11,083 nt of DNA from Candidatus Levyibacteriota bacterium (GCA_003173995.1 PRDT01000003.1:1-11083), one strand, 5' to 3'; positions 1-6,865 are shown, counted from the first letter of the stretch. Program-made: numbers and translations. Notes: generated by a model not told the origin, from the sequence alone.

Positions 1-52
1 CTATCTGCTCTTCCTGTGTTTCTTCTTTATCTCGTCTCTTTTCATCACTCAT
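1..52 (-). CDS. grpE: Probable GrpE, N-terminal fragment (cut by window edge)
   Basis: Only the first 17 codons are present; the rest lies beyond the left edge. The translated start, MSDEKRRDKEETQEEQI, is a highly charged, Glu/Lys-rich, disordered-looking stretch, as is usual at the N-terminus of GrpE, the nucleotide exchange factor of DnaK. Its ATG lies one base after the hrcA stop codon, and a good Shine-Dalgarno sequence (AAAGGG) sits 8 bases upstream within the last codons of hrcA. The hrcA-grpE-dnaK order is the classic heat-shock arrangement. The identification rests on position and composition only, because no GrpE fold residues are inside the window; another heat-shock gene such as dnaJ is possible. 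Confidence 0.6.
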   Translation of the reverse strand, partial: MSDEKRRDKEETQEEQI

Positions 53-53
53 A

Positions 54-785
54 TTACCAACCCTTTGCAATTTCTTCAATCAATCCCCCAAAGTATCTGA
101 CAGTTGGAATAACCGAAGTGTAATTTAGTCGTGTTGGACCAAGTACTCCGACTTCTCCTGTCATATGCATTGGTGTTTGATATTTGGTGAAGACAAATCC
201 ATATGGACCCTTCAATCGTGGTCCTAATTCTTCACCAAGTAAGATATGGATCTCATCTGTATCTTCTACTGTTCCAAATACTGTCTGGAAAACATCAAAT
301 TCGTCAAGTGCTGACAGCAAATTTTTTGTTATATCAATGTCAAAGAATTCTGGCATGTCCAAGATATTTGCATATCCAGCTGCAAAGATATCACCTTCTT
401 GTGTTGTGGCAATTGCCAAAGCTCTTGTTTTTTCAGCAAGAGACTTAACAATTGCTCGAAGGCATTGCGCTTCGCGTTCGCGATAATCCCAAACTCTTTC
501 TTTGAGTGCGACTTCTTCAGCAACAGACAACTCTTTCTCTTTCATTAGTTGCTTGACATAAAATTTCATTGCAACTGCTGTTGGAATACGACCTGCTGAA
601 GTGTGTGGTTTCTTGAGATAGCCCAATTCTTCAAGTCTGACCATTTCATTTCGGATGGTTGCTGGACTTGCAGAAAGATTATGCTTTTTCTCAAGTGTTT
701 CAGATCCAACTGGCTCAGCGGTATTGATATATTCCTCAATAAGGCTTTTCAAAATTTGTACTTGTCTTTGCGTTAAATCGTGCAT
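54..785 (-). CDS. hrcA: Heat-inducible transcription repressor HrcA (compact form)
   Basis: HrcA binds the CIRCE operator and represses chaperone genes. The N-terminal winged helix-turn-helix is clear: LTQRQVQILKSLIEEYI at 4-20, EPVGSETL at 24-31, SPATIRNEM at 40-48, LEELGYL and the family hallmark HTSAGRIPT at 61-69. The C-terminus carries the other hallmark, LGPTRLNYTSVIP (215-227), followed by RYFGGLIEEI. At 243 residues it is about 100 shorter than typical HrcA (around 340), yet both ends are intact. The missing part must therefore be internal, in the GAF-like and inserted dimerisation region, so this is a compact variant and not a truncation. The ATG at 785 gives the expected start just before LTxRQ. 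It is first in an operon with a grpE-like gene, and an imperfect CIRCE lies 26 bases upstream over the promoter, implying autoregulation. No clear Shine-Dalgarno precedes it. Confidence 0.95.
   Translation of the reverse strand: MHDLTQRQVQILKSLIEEYINTAEPVGSETLEKKHNLSASPATIRNEMVRLEELGYLKKPHTSAGRIPTAVAMKFYVKQLMKEKELSVAEEVALKERVWDYREREAQCLRAIVKSLAEKTRALAIATTQEGDIFAAGYANILDMPEFFDIDITKNLLSALDEFDVFQTVFGTVEDTDEIHILLGEELGPRLKGPYGFVFTKYQTPMHMTGEVGVLGPTRLNYTSVIPTVRYFGGLIEEIAKGW
61..66 (-). promoter_or_regulatory. Shine-Dalgarno sequence for the grpE-like gene
   Basis: AAAGGG on the minus strand, 8 bases before the ATG at 52 and inside the last codons of hrcA. It is one of the few clear ribosome binding sites in the window and fixes the start of the truncated downstream gene. 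Confidence 0.6.
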
Positions 786-810
786 AGTTGATCAGTAGAA
801 ATTTTCGAGA

Positions 811-837
811 TTAGCACTAATATAACACGACTGCTAG
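811..837. promoter_or_regulatory. CIRCE operator (imperfect), HrcA binding site
   Basis: TTAGCACTA (811-819), 9-base spacer, GACTGCTAG (829-837). The consensus is TTAGCACTC-N9-GAGTGCTAA, so the left arm matches 8 of 9 and the right arm 7 of 9, with exactly the canonical 9-base spacing. It overlaps the -10 box and most of the spacer of the hrcA promoter, so bound HrcA would block RNA polymerase. Context (directly upstream of hrcA) makes chance unlikely. Confidence 0.88.
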
Positions 838-847
838 GTCATGTCAA
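819..847 (-). promoter_or_regulatory. Sigma70-type promoter of the hrcA-grpE operon
   Basis: On the minus strand: -35 TTGACA (847-842, perfect), 17-base spacer, -10 TATATT (824-819, 5 of 6). Transcription should begin around 812, giving a 5' leader of roughly 27 bases before the hrcA ATG at 785. The -10 box lies inside the CIRCE element. This is the strongest promoter visible in the window. Confidence 0.85.
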
Positions 848-897
848 GAGGATTTGTTATGGTATTTTTGATGAATTTTTTTTGATAGACTCATACT

Positions 898-1233
898 ATG
901 CGAAATAAAAAGCGTCCATTTCATTTTCTACTTCTCGCAATTCTTTTTGGTATTGGCATTGGCTATGTCATAGTACAATACCCACCTTCCTATACTATCT
1001 TATTAGGCCATTTTCCACTTCCTATTTTTCCTTTTATTACACTCGCATTTCTCTTTTGTTGCTTTTCACTATTTACCTACCTCTTCCACAGTCACTTGCA
1101 AGGATTACTCGTAACTATTTTTATAGGTATGTATCTTGGCATGCGTATGGCAGGAGTTACTCATATCTTTTTTCTTCTTCTGCTTCTGGCTCTTTTTGGA
1201 AGTCTTGAACTTTTTTTCCTGAAAAGGAAATAA
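898..1233 (+). CDS. Small four-helix membrane protein, function unknown
   Basis: I do not recognise a characterised family. The 111-residue protein has a short basic N-terminus (MRNKKR) and about four hydrophobic segments near residues 9-27, 41-62, 67-84 and 88-107, with a basic tail (LKRK), so it should be an integral membrane protein with short loops. It is very rich in Phe, Leu and Ile and has no obvious catalytic motif. It is divergent from hrcA across a 112-base gap and 48 bases ahead of metG. No strong promoter or Shine-Dalgarno is evident; a weak -10-like TAGACT lies 6 bases before the ATG, and the CIRCE element ends about 60 bases upstream. Small membrane proteins like this are common in Patescibacteria, but any role is unknown. 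Confidence 0.7.
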   Translation: MRNKKRPFHFLLLAILFGIGIGYVIVQYPPSYTILLGHFPLPIFPFITLAFLFCCFSLFTYLFHSHLQGLLVTIFIGMYLGMRMAGVTHIFFLLLLLALFGSLELFFLKRK

Positions 1234-1245
1234 TCTCCTCTACTC

Positions 1246-1274
1246 TTGTCCAAGCTTCCTCTCTCTGATACAAT
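1246..1274 (+). promoter_or_regulatory. metG promoter with extended -10, leaderless geometry
   Basis: -35 TTGTCC (1246-1251, 4 of 6), 17-base spacer, -10 TACAAT (1269-1274, 5 of 6) preceded by TG one base upstream (extended -10, TGaTACAAT). Only 7 bases separate the -10 box from the metG ATG at 1282, so transcription would start at or next to the start codon. A GAGG lies only 2 bases before the ATG, too close for a normal ribosome binding site. Confidence 0.7.
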
Positions 1275-1281
1275 TGAGGCT

Positions 1282-2721
1282 ATGAAAACATACTACGCAA
1301 CAACAACAACACCATATGTGAATGCAGAGCCACATATCGGACTCGCACTTGAGTTGATACAGGCTGATGTGCTCGTGAGATATCATCGAATTATTGGTGA
1401 TGAGGTTGTTTTTAATTTCGGCACCGACGAACACGGCCAAAAAATTTATCAAAAAGCACTTGAACAAGGCAAAACACCACAAGAATTTACTGATGAATAT
1501 TCTCAAAAATTTAGAGCTCTTAAGGAAGCACTCAATATCAGCTACACCAATTTTATCCGAACAACTGATGAACATCATATTAAAGCAGCTCAAGAGTTTT
1601 GGAAAAAATGTGCAGCAAATGGAGATATCTACAAGAAGCAATATAAGATTAAATATTGTGTTGGTTGCGAATTAGAAAAAACAGATTCAGAGCTCGTAGA
1701 TGGCAAATGTCCACTACATCCAAATTTGGATTTACAAATATATGAAGAAGAAAATTACTTCTTTAAATTTTCTCGATATCAAAAAGAATTATTAGATCTC
1801 TACAAGAAAAATCCTGAATTTGTTATTCCAGAAAGTAAATTAAATGAAATTCGAACATTTGTTAAGGGAGGACTTCAAGACTTTAGTATTTCTAGGCTTA
1901 AGGCAAAGATGCCTTGGGGCATTGATGTACCAGGAGACGCAGATCATGTGATGTATGTGTGGTTTGATGCACTCATCAATTATATTTCGACCATTGGGTG
2001 GCCTGAAGATGAAGCGAATTTCAAGAAATTTTGGCCTGTTGTGCAATTTGCTGGAAAAGACCAAGTAAGACAACAAGCAGCAATGTGGCAAGCAATGCTT
2101 TTCTCAGCAGGACTTCCTAATTCAAAGCAAATATTTATTCATGGTTTTATGACCGTTGATGGACAGAAAATTAGTAAAAGTCTTGGCAACACCATTGACC
2201 CTATTGCAGTCACTAAAGAATATAGTATCGATGTCTTAAGATATTATTTACTCGCCAAAATTCACCCATGGGATGATAGTGATTTCTCATGGGAAAAATT
2301 TAGAGAATCCTACAATGCAGATCTTGCCAATGGCCTTGGCAATCTTATCTCCCGCGTGGCAAAGCTTTGTGAGACAAGTCATTACACTCAATTAGGGTCC
2401 AAGACTCGCACATCAGAGCATCTTATCGAAATAGAAGCATATTCTAAAGCCCTCAATGAATACCGTTTCTCAGATGCTATTGGATATGTGTGGACCAAAA
2501 TTAAAGAGTTGGACAAATTTATTGATACCGAGAAGCCTTGGGAATTAGTAAAGCAAAATAATCCTCGAATTAAAGAAATTCTTGGTCATGCAGTTGATCA
2601 AATTCAAGAAATTGCAGCACTCCTTGAGCCATTCTTACCAGAAACAGCAGAAAAAATAGAACAACAATTTAAAGGCCCAGAAATTAAAGCTCAGACTCCT
2701 CTATTCCCACGACTAGCATAA
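1282..2721 (+). CDS. metG: Methionine--tRNA ligase (MetRS), short form
   Basis: Cytoplasmic class I synthetase charging tRNA-Met with methionine (ATP-dependent). From the ATG at 1282 (479 residues), MKTYYATTTTPYVNAEPHIG matches the usual MetRS beginning; the longer frame from a TTG at 1246 would add 12 residues and would place the start on the promoter, so it is rejected. Signature 1 is HIGL (18-21), with Leu where the final His of HIGH is usual. A zinc-knuckle-like insert has C126, C129, C143 and H146 (CVGC...CPLH). The KMSKS loop is KISKS at 296-300, in DGQKISKSLGN. The block GKDQVRQQAAMWQAML (258-273) replaces the common GKDxxRFHxxxWPAxL. An alpha-helical anticodon-binding region follows to the end; there is no C-terminal EMAP/Trbp111-like tRNA-binding domain. 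tatD follows directly, an order also seen in many Firmicutes. Confidence 0.97.
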   Translation: MKTYYATTTTPYVNAEPHIGLALELIQADVLVRYHRIIGDEVVFNFGTDEHGQKIYQKALEQGKTPQEFTDEYSQKFRALKEALNISYTNFIRTTDEHHIKAAQEFWKKCAANGDIYKKQYKIKYCVGCELEKTDSELVDGKCPLHPNLDLQIYEEENYFFKFSRYQKELLDLYKKNPEFVIPESKLNEIRTFVKGGLQDFSISRLKAKMPWGIDVPGDADHVMYVWFDALINYISTIGWPEDEANFKKFWPVVQFAGKDQVRQQAAMWQAMLFSAGLPNSKQIFIHGFMTVDGQKISKSLGNTIDPIAVTKEYSIDVLRYYLLAKIHPWDDSDFSWEKFRESYNADLANGLGNLISRVAKLCETSHYTQLGSKTRTSEHLIEIEAYSKALNEYRFSDAIGYVWTKIKELDKFIDTEKPWELVKQNNPRIKEILGHAVDQIQEIAALLEPFLPETAEKIEQQFKGPEIKAQTPLFPRLA

Positions 2722-2724
2722 GGT

Positions 2725-2730
2725 TATAAT
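2725..2730 (+). promoter_or_regulatory. -10 box (TATAAT) directly upstream of tatD
   Basis: Perfect TATAAT, beginning 4 bases after the metG stop codon and ending 6 bases before the tatD ATG. No convincing -35 hexamer is found at 16-18 bases upstream, and no Shine-Dalgarno precedes the start. The spacing repeats that seen at metG, suggesting a leaderless secondary start for tatD and the genes coupled to it. In an AT-rich genome a perfect TATAAT can occur by chance. Confidence 0.5.
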
Positions 2731-2736
2731 AGAAAT

Positions 2737-3537
2737 ATGATTGATGTTCATTGCCACTTGAATTTCCATTCATTTGAAAAAGACAGTGAAGAGGTTGCAG
2801 AAAGAGCCTTTTCAGAAGGAGTCTCTCTCATTATTAATGTTGGTACCAAAATCGACTCAAGCCAAAAAGCAGTTGATATAGCCCAAAAAGATGATAAGTT
2901 TTATGCAATTGTTGGTGTCCATCCTCATCATGCAGATAAGCACGATTTGGAGTCAAACTGGCTCGAAGAACTAGAAGTATTAACAAAACAACCAAAAGTG
3001 GTGGCAATTGGTGAAATCGGAATGGATTATTTCTCCTATCAATCCAATGGCATTGTCGATCCTTCTCTTCAAAAAGAGATATTTGAGGCACAAATTGAGC
3101 TGGCCTCAAAAGTAGGGCTTCCGATTCAGATACATAATCGCCTTGCAGGAAAAGACGTTATTGAGATACTTAAACACCATAAGAATTTACTGAGAGACAA
3201 ACCAGGCATGTTTCATTGTTTTGCAGGAGATATGGAAGTGTTAAAAAATGCGTTAGATCTAGGATTTTATATTGGCTTTGATGGGAATAGCACCTATCCT
3301 GGACTTGCTCCGAAAGAGACAGTAAGCCTCTCAGACCTGGCAAAGGCAACTCCTCTTGATAGGATAGTAACCGAGACCGATAGTCCATTCTTAACACCAA
3401 TACCCTACCGAGGTAGCCGTAATGAGCCTTCTCGTGTTATAATTGTGGGACAGCATTTGGCTCAACTAAAAGGCATTTCATTTGAAGAATTTGATGCTAT
3501 CTCAACCCAAAACGCCAAAGATCTGTTTGGCATATGA
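2737..3537 (+). CDS. tatD: TatD-family metal-dependent hydrolase (putative deoxyribonuclease)
   Basis: TIM-barrel amidohydrolase-type nuclease of the TatD/YcfH family; members are metal-dependent DNases (3'-5' exonuclease activity is reported for E. coli TatD). All family ligands are visible: DVHCHL with H5 and H7, GVHPHH at 60-65, catalytic E93 in AIGEIGMDY, H133 in QIHNR, H160 in MFHCFAG, and D215 in TETDSPFLTP, followed by PYRGSRNEP. The length of 266 residues is normal for the family (about 255-265). The ATG at 2737 is the only sensible start, as residue 3 begins the D-x-H-x-H motif. It lies 15 bases after metG, and its TGA stop overlaps the ATG of the next gene in ATGA, so the GT2 gene is probably translationally coupled. 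Cytoplasmic; the cellular substrate is not established from sequence. Confidence 0.95.
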   Translation: MIDVHCHLNFHSFEKDSEEVAERAFSEGVSLIINVGTKIDSSQKAVDIAQKDDKFYAIVGVHPHHADKHDLESNWLEELEVLTKQPKVVAIGEIGMDYFSYQSNGIVDPSLQKEIFEAQIELASKVGLPIQIHNRLAGKDVIEILKHHKNLLRDKPGMFHCFAGDMEVLKNALDLGFYIGFDGNSTYPGLAPKETVSLSDLAKATPLDRIVTETDSPFLTPIPYRGSRNEPSRVIIVGQHLAQLKGISFEEFDAISTQNAKDLFGI

Positions 3538-5027
3538 CAACATTTTTTCAACACGTTTTTAGACGCTATCCTATCAAGACTCGACGATTCTTAGAGCTTG
3601 TCCCAGGATTTGTTTCATGGACGCTTATTCTCTTTCCAGTCTGGGGATCACTTCTTATTCCTGTTGTCCTTACTTATTTCATTCTCTTTTTTGATGTCTA
3701 TTGGTTCTATAAGTCATTTTCTTTAGCAATTTATTCATTTATAGGTACCAATAAAATTCGAAGGACTGAGAGGATGAATTGGCTTCAAAAGTCCGAGCCT
3801 CTTGAAAATTTTGATAAAGTCACACACGTACTCGTCATTCCAAATTATAAGGAACAGTTGAATAAACTTCGCCTTACGCTTGAGGTGCTGACTCGCCAGA
3901 ACTTTCCATTAAAAAGACTTTATATTGTTCTGGCAATGGAGGAGAGAGAAAAAGAAGCTAAGGAAAAAGCTGATACCCTTATTAAAGAGTTTGGAAAGAA
4001 ATTTGGGGCTGTCATCGCAACATACCATCCAGATATTGCTGGAGAGGTAAAAGGTAAATCTTCAAATGAATCGTACGGTGCAAAAATGTTTTATCAACAA
4101 TTTGTAGAAAAGAAGAAAATTGATCTTAACTTCTCAACCATTTCATCTGTTGATGCTGATTCTATTTTTGATCCTCAATACTTTTCCTTCTTAACACACG
4201 CTTTTCTCTCAGATCCCCAAAGGTATAATAAATTTTGGCAATCAGCAAATGTCACCTATAATAATTTCTGGCAAGTACCAGCAGCTGTCAGAGTCACCTC
4301 ATTCTTTGGTAGTCTCTGGCGAACAGCGCTTTTGGTACAAAAAGATAGATTGGTCTCCAACTCAACCTACTCTCTTTCTTTTAAGATGCTGGTGGATATT
4401 GGTTTTTGGGATACGGATGTTATTCCAGAAGATTATCGCATTTTCTTTAAAGCATTTTTCCATCTCCATGGACGAGTATGGGTCGAGCCAATTTTCCTCA
4501 AGACTTCTATGGATTCTCCACAATCAGCAACGTATGTCAGAAGTCTCAGGAGTACCTACGATCAGCAACGACGTTGGTCATGGGGAGTATCAGACGATCC
4601 ACTCTTTATTAAATGGTATTTCACCGTACCAGGTGTACCTTTCTATAGAAAGACAATGCTTCTCTATCATGTCCTACTCGATCATTTTCTTTGGCCGGTT
4701 AATTGGTTTATTATTACTGTTGCTGCAAACGTCATTCCATTCATCAATCCTGCATTTACTCGTACATCACTGGGATACAATTTGCCCAGACTTGCAGGTA
4801 TTATCTTGACTTCCTGTCTTCTCGCAACGCTGACAATGATTATGATTGATTTTCGAAATAGACCTCATACCAAAAATGTATCTAAGCTCAAGCAATTCAT
4901 TTTCCCCTTGGAATTTGTGCTGTTACCAATTGCGGGCTTTTTCTTAGCGACACTTCCTGCTATGATATCTCATACACAGCTCATGTTTGGTAAACGTATA
5001 GAATATAAAGTAACAGAAAAAGTTTAA
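3534..5027 (+). CDS. Membrane GT2 family glycosyltransferase (processive, cellulose-synthase-like)
   Basis: Inverting GT-A glycosyltransferase with the layout of processive membrane synthases. Hydrophobic N-terminal segments (about 24-70) are followed by a cytoplasmic catalytic domain starting near THVLVIPNYKE (97-107). The metal/UDP-binding DAD is at 207-209 (SSVDADS), the general-base Asp motif is PED at 298-300 (DVIPEDYR), and QQRRW is at 344-348, the QxxRW acceptor/chain-end motif. Several C-terminal membrane helices follow (about 384-415, 420-440, 461-487). The length of 497 residues suits this class. Sugar and product cannot be read from sequence; it may polymerise or transfer a sugar from a nucleotide donor and help move the chain across the membrane. 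The start overlaps the tatD stop by 4 bases (ATGA). The GT-C gene follows after 7 bases. Confidence 0.88.
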   Translation: MTTFFQHVFRRYPIKTRRFLELVPGFVSWTLILFPVWGSLLIPVVLTYFILFFDVYWFYKSFSLAIYSFIGTNKIRRTERMNWLQKSEPLENFDKVTHVLVIPNYKEQLNKLRLTLEVLTRQNFPLKRLYIVLAMEEREKEAKEKADTLIKEFGKKFGAVIATYHPDIAGEVKGKSSNESYGAKMFYQQFVEKKKIDLNFSTISSVDADSIFDPQYFSFLTHAFLSDPQRYNKFWQSANVTYNNFWQVPAAVRVTSFFGSLWRTALLVQKDRLVSNSTYSLSFKMLVDIGFWDTDVIPEDYRIFFKAFFHLHGRVWVEPIFLKTSMDSPQSATYVRSLRSTYDQQRRWSWGVSDDPLFIKWYFTVPGVPFYRKTMLLYHVLLDHFLWPVNWFIITVAANVIPFINPAFTRTSLGYNLPRLAGIILTSCLLATLTMIMIDFRNRPHTKNVSKLKQFIFPLEFVLLPIAGFFLATLPAMISHTQLMFGKRIEYKVTEKV

Positions 5028-5034
5028 GATTCTC

Positions 5035-6528
5035 ATGACTGAGACAATTATGAAGATCTTTGCCCAATTTGAAAAAAAGAGTGCTACGTGGTTTTTGGTA
5101 GCTATAAGCTTTGCTTTCTTCCTTTTCCGCCTTCCATCATTTTTCGAACCATATTGGTATGGAGATGAAGGAATCTATGAGGTCATTGGATTTGCTCTGA
5201 GACATGGAAGGCTTTTATATCAAGGTATTTGGGATAACAAGCCTCCAATGTTGTATTTGATGTATGCACTTTTTGATGGCAATCAATCCCCAACACGCGT
5301 CTTATCTTTCTTATTTGGACTTGTCTCTATCTGGCTTTTCTTCATCTTAGCAAAGAGATTATTTACTAAAGAAAAAGGCGCCATGATAGCAACAAGTATC
5401 TATGCTGTGCTTCTTGGTATTCCTCTTCTTGAAGGGAATATTGCCAATGCAGAGAATTTTATGGTACTTCCAACAATTGCTGCAGCACTTCTCATCTTCC
5501 TTCCTGTTACCCATGATAGATATGCACAAAAACAAACCCGAAGAGAGCTATTATTTTTTCTGTCTGCAGGATTTTTGCTTGGTATTTCATTCCTCTTTAA
5601 AGTTGTTGGATTATTTGACATGGCAGCATTTACCCTTTTTGCATTCTTTATTGCATTCAAACATCATACCAATTTCTTTAAAGCAGTCATTCGAGTATTA
5701 CCAATTTGTATAGGTTTTGCTACGCCACTCATTCTGACAGCACTTTTCTTTTTCATGCATCATGCTTTTCCAATATTTCTTCAATCAACGCTTTTTAGCA
5801 ATGTTGGCTATGTTAACTATGGCAATCAATTTGTCATCCCACAGGGTCTTCTTATTTTTAAAGCGCTTCTTTTAGGAGTTGTTGCACTAGCACTTTTTCT
5901 CAAAAGAGAAAAAATATCAGCACCACAATTATTTGTTTTTCTTTGGCTTGGTTTTTCTATCTTTAGTGCACTTTTCTCACAACGACCATATACCCACTAT
6001 GTTCTCGTGATGGTTGCAAGTTTTGCCCTCCTTGCAGGATTTACCTTTGCCAAAAAATCTGTAAAAATTGTGAGCGGCATTCTGGTTGTTCTTATTGTTA
6101 TTTTCATTGCAACAAACTTTTGGATATATAGTAAATCAGTTCAATACTATACAAATTTCACGACCTATCTTACTGGCATGAAAACAGGAGATGCATATCA
6201 AAGCTTCTTTGATAGAATAGTTCCTCGTGATTATGAAATTGCAGAATATATTAAACTTCATGCAAAGCCTAACCAGACACTATTTGTATGGGGAGACAGT
6301 GGACAACTGTACAAGCTTACCAATATGCTTCCACCGGGAAGATATATCGTTGCCTACCATATTACTAGCAATCAAAAGACCATGACTGAGACCAAATTAG
6401 CTCTTGAGCAAAACCCTCCAACCTTTATTGTGTTACTTCCTAATCAAGATGCATTGCCAATGTCACTTCGAAATTATGAAGAACGAATCATCTTAGGTGG
6501 AGCTATCATTTATGAGCGGATCTTTTAA
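5035..6528 (+). CDS. GT-C membrane glycosyltransferase (GT39/ArnT/PMT-like)
   Basis: 497-residue polytopic protein with about 8-11 hydrophobic helices. Near the end of the first external loop, as expected for GT-C enzymes, lies the acidic pair GDEG (43-46), where Asp/Glu is the likely catalytic or metal ligand, followed by WDNKPP (66-71), the KPP motif typical of the ArnT/PMT-like PF13231/PF02366 group, and NAEN at 138-141. After the last helix (about residue 360) comes a soluble tail of some 130 residues with FVWGDSGQLYKLT and PPGRYIVAYH, typical of bacterial GT39-like proteins. Such enzymes use polyprenyl-phosphate-linked sugars as donors on the outer face of the membrane; the acceptor (lipid, glycan or protein) is unknown. 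The start is uncertain: ATG at 5035 (no clear ribosome site) or ATG at 5050, which has a GAG 6 bases upstream. It overlaps the next gene by 17 bases. Confidence 0.88.
   Translation: MTETIMKIFAQFEKKSATWFLVAISFAFFLFRLPSFFEPYWYGDEGIYEVIGFALRHGRLLYQGIWDNKPPMLYLMYALFDGNQSPTRVLSFLFGLVSIWLFFILAKRLFTKEKGAMIATSIYAVLLGIPLLEGNIANAENFMVLPTIAAALLIFLPVTHDRYAQKQTRRELLFFLSAGFLLGISFLFKVVGLFDMAAFTLFAFFIAFKHHTNFFKAVIRVLPICIGFATPLILTALFFFMHHAFPIFLQSTLFSNVGYVNYGNQFVIPQGLLIFKALLLGVVALALFLKREKISAPQLFVFLWLGFSIFSALFSQRPYTHYVLVMVASFALLAGFTFAKKSVKIVSGILVVLIVIFIATNFWIYSKSVQYYTNFTTYLTGMKTGDAYQSFFDRIVPRDYEIAEYIKLHAKPNQTLFVWGDSGQLYKLTNMLPPGRYIVAYHITSNQKTMTETKLALEQNPPTFIVLLPNQDALPMSLRNYEERIILGGAIIYERIF
6495..6502 (+). promoter_or_regulatory. 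Shine-Dalgarno that decides the start of the small membrane gene
   Basis: AGGTGGAG lies inside the last codons of the GT-C gene, 9 bases before the ATG at 6512. It argues for that ATG over the in-frame GTG at 6497, which lies within the binding site itself. Confidence 0.55.
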
Positions 6529-6865
6529 ATTTCTCTTCAAAGACAGTATCATTCTCTGGAGTTTTTGGTTGACAATTCTTTTTATTGTCCTTGGAATTAC
6601 TATTGTTGGATTAGCCTTTTTCCATCTTCCTCCTGTTATTCCTCTCTATAACAAAATGGCATGGGGATATCAAAGACTCGGAACAAAATATGAAGTCGCC
6701 CTTCCTCTTTCTTTGCCAATTATCTTTTTCATTATTAATATTTTTTTTGGAAAATATACACAAGGAAAAGTGCCGCTTCTCGCAAGATTTCTTTTCCTAA
6801 CTGGATTATGCCTTGCTCTCTTTACCTGCATTTTTATGATTAAAATGATACTAGCTGTGATATAA
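6512..6865 (+). CDS. Small three-helix membrane protein in the glycan block, unknown function
   Basis: 117 residues from the ATG at 6512. Three hydrophobic segments lie near 14-37, 61-80 and 89-115. Between the first two is a conserved-looking external loop, FFHLPPVIPLYNKMAWGYQRLGTK. The LPP-x-IPL-x5-WG pattern resembles a short protein often found in Patescibacteria genomes and faintly recalls the first loop of DUF1648 proteins (LPxxIPxHxxxxGxPD); both comparisons are from memory. No catalytic motif is seen. It overlaps the GT-C gene by 17 bases and ends 3 bases before the WecA-like gene, so it belongs to the same transcription unit. A role as a partner or scaffold for the flanking membrane enzymes is inference from position only. 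Confidence 0.75.
   Translation: MSGSFKFLFKDSIILWSFWLTILFIVLGITIVGLAFFHLPPVIPLYNKMAWGYQRLGTKYEVALPLSLPIIFFIINIFFGKYTQGKVPLLARFLFLTGLCLALFTCIFMIKMILAVI

Noticed and set aside
1215..1230. Stem-loop TTTCCT-GAAA-AGGAAA at the end of the small membrane gene as a terminator
   Set aside because: Perfect 6-base stem, but AT-rich and not followed by a T-tract on either strand; part of it encodes the protein's basic tail.
1246..1281. N-terminal extension of MetRS from a TTG start
   Set aside because: It adds 12 residues with no family counterpart and coincides with the -35/-10 promoter; the ATG at 1282 gives the normal MetRS beginning.
1240..1641. 133-codon frame antisense to metG
   Set aside because: It lies opposite strong MetRS motifs, is Cys/Phe-rich noise, and has no family pattern or start signal.
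2737..3537. UGA recoding (as in Gracilibacteria/Absconditabacteria)
   Set aside because: TGA ends tatD in a natural ATGA junction with the next gene, and no gene here contains an in-frame TGA that would be needed for a full-length product.
4249..4809. 186-codon frame inside the GT2 gene
   Set aside because: It is an out-of-frame shadow over conserved GT2 motifs (PED, QQRRW), with Ser/Leu-rich random-looking composition.
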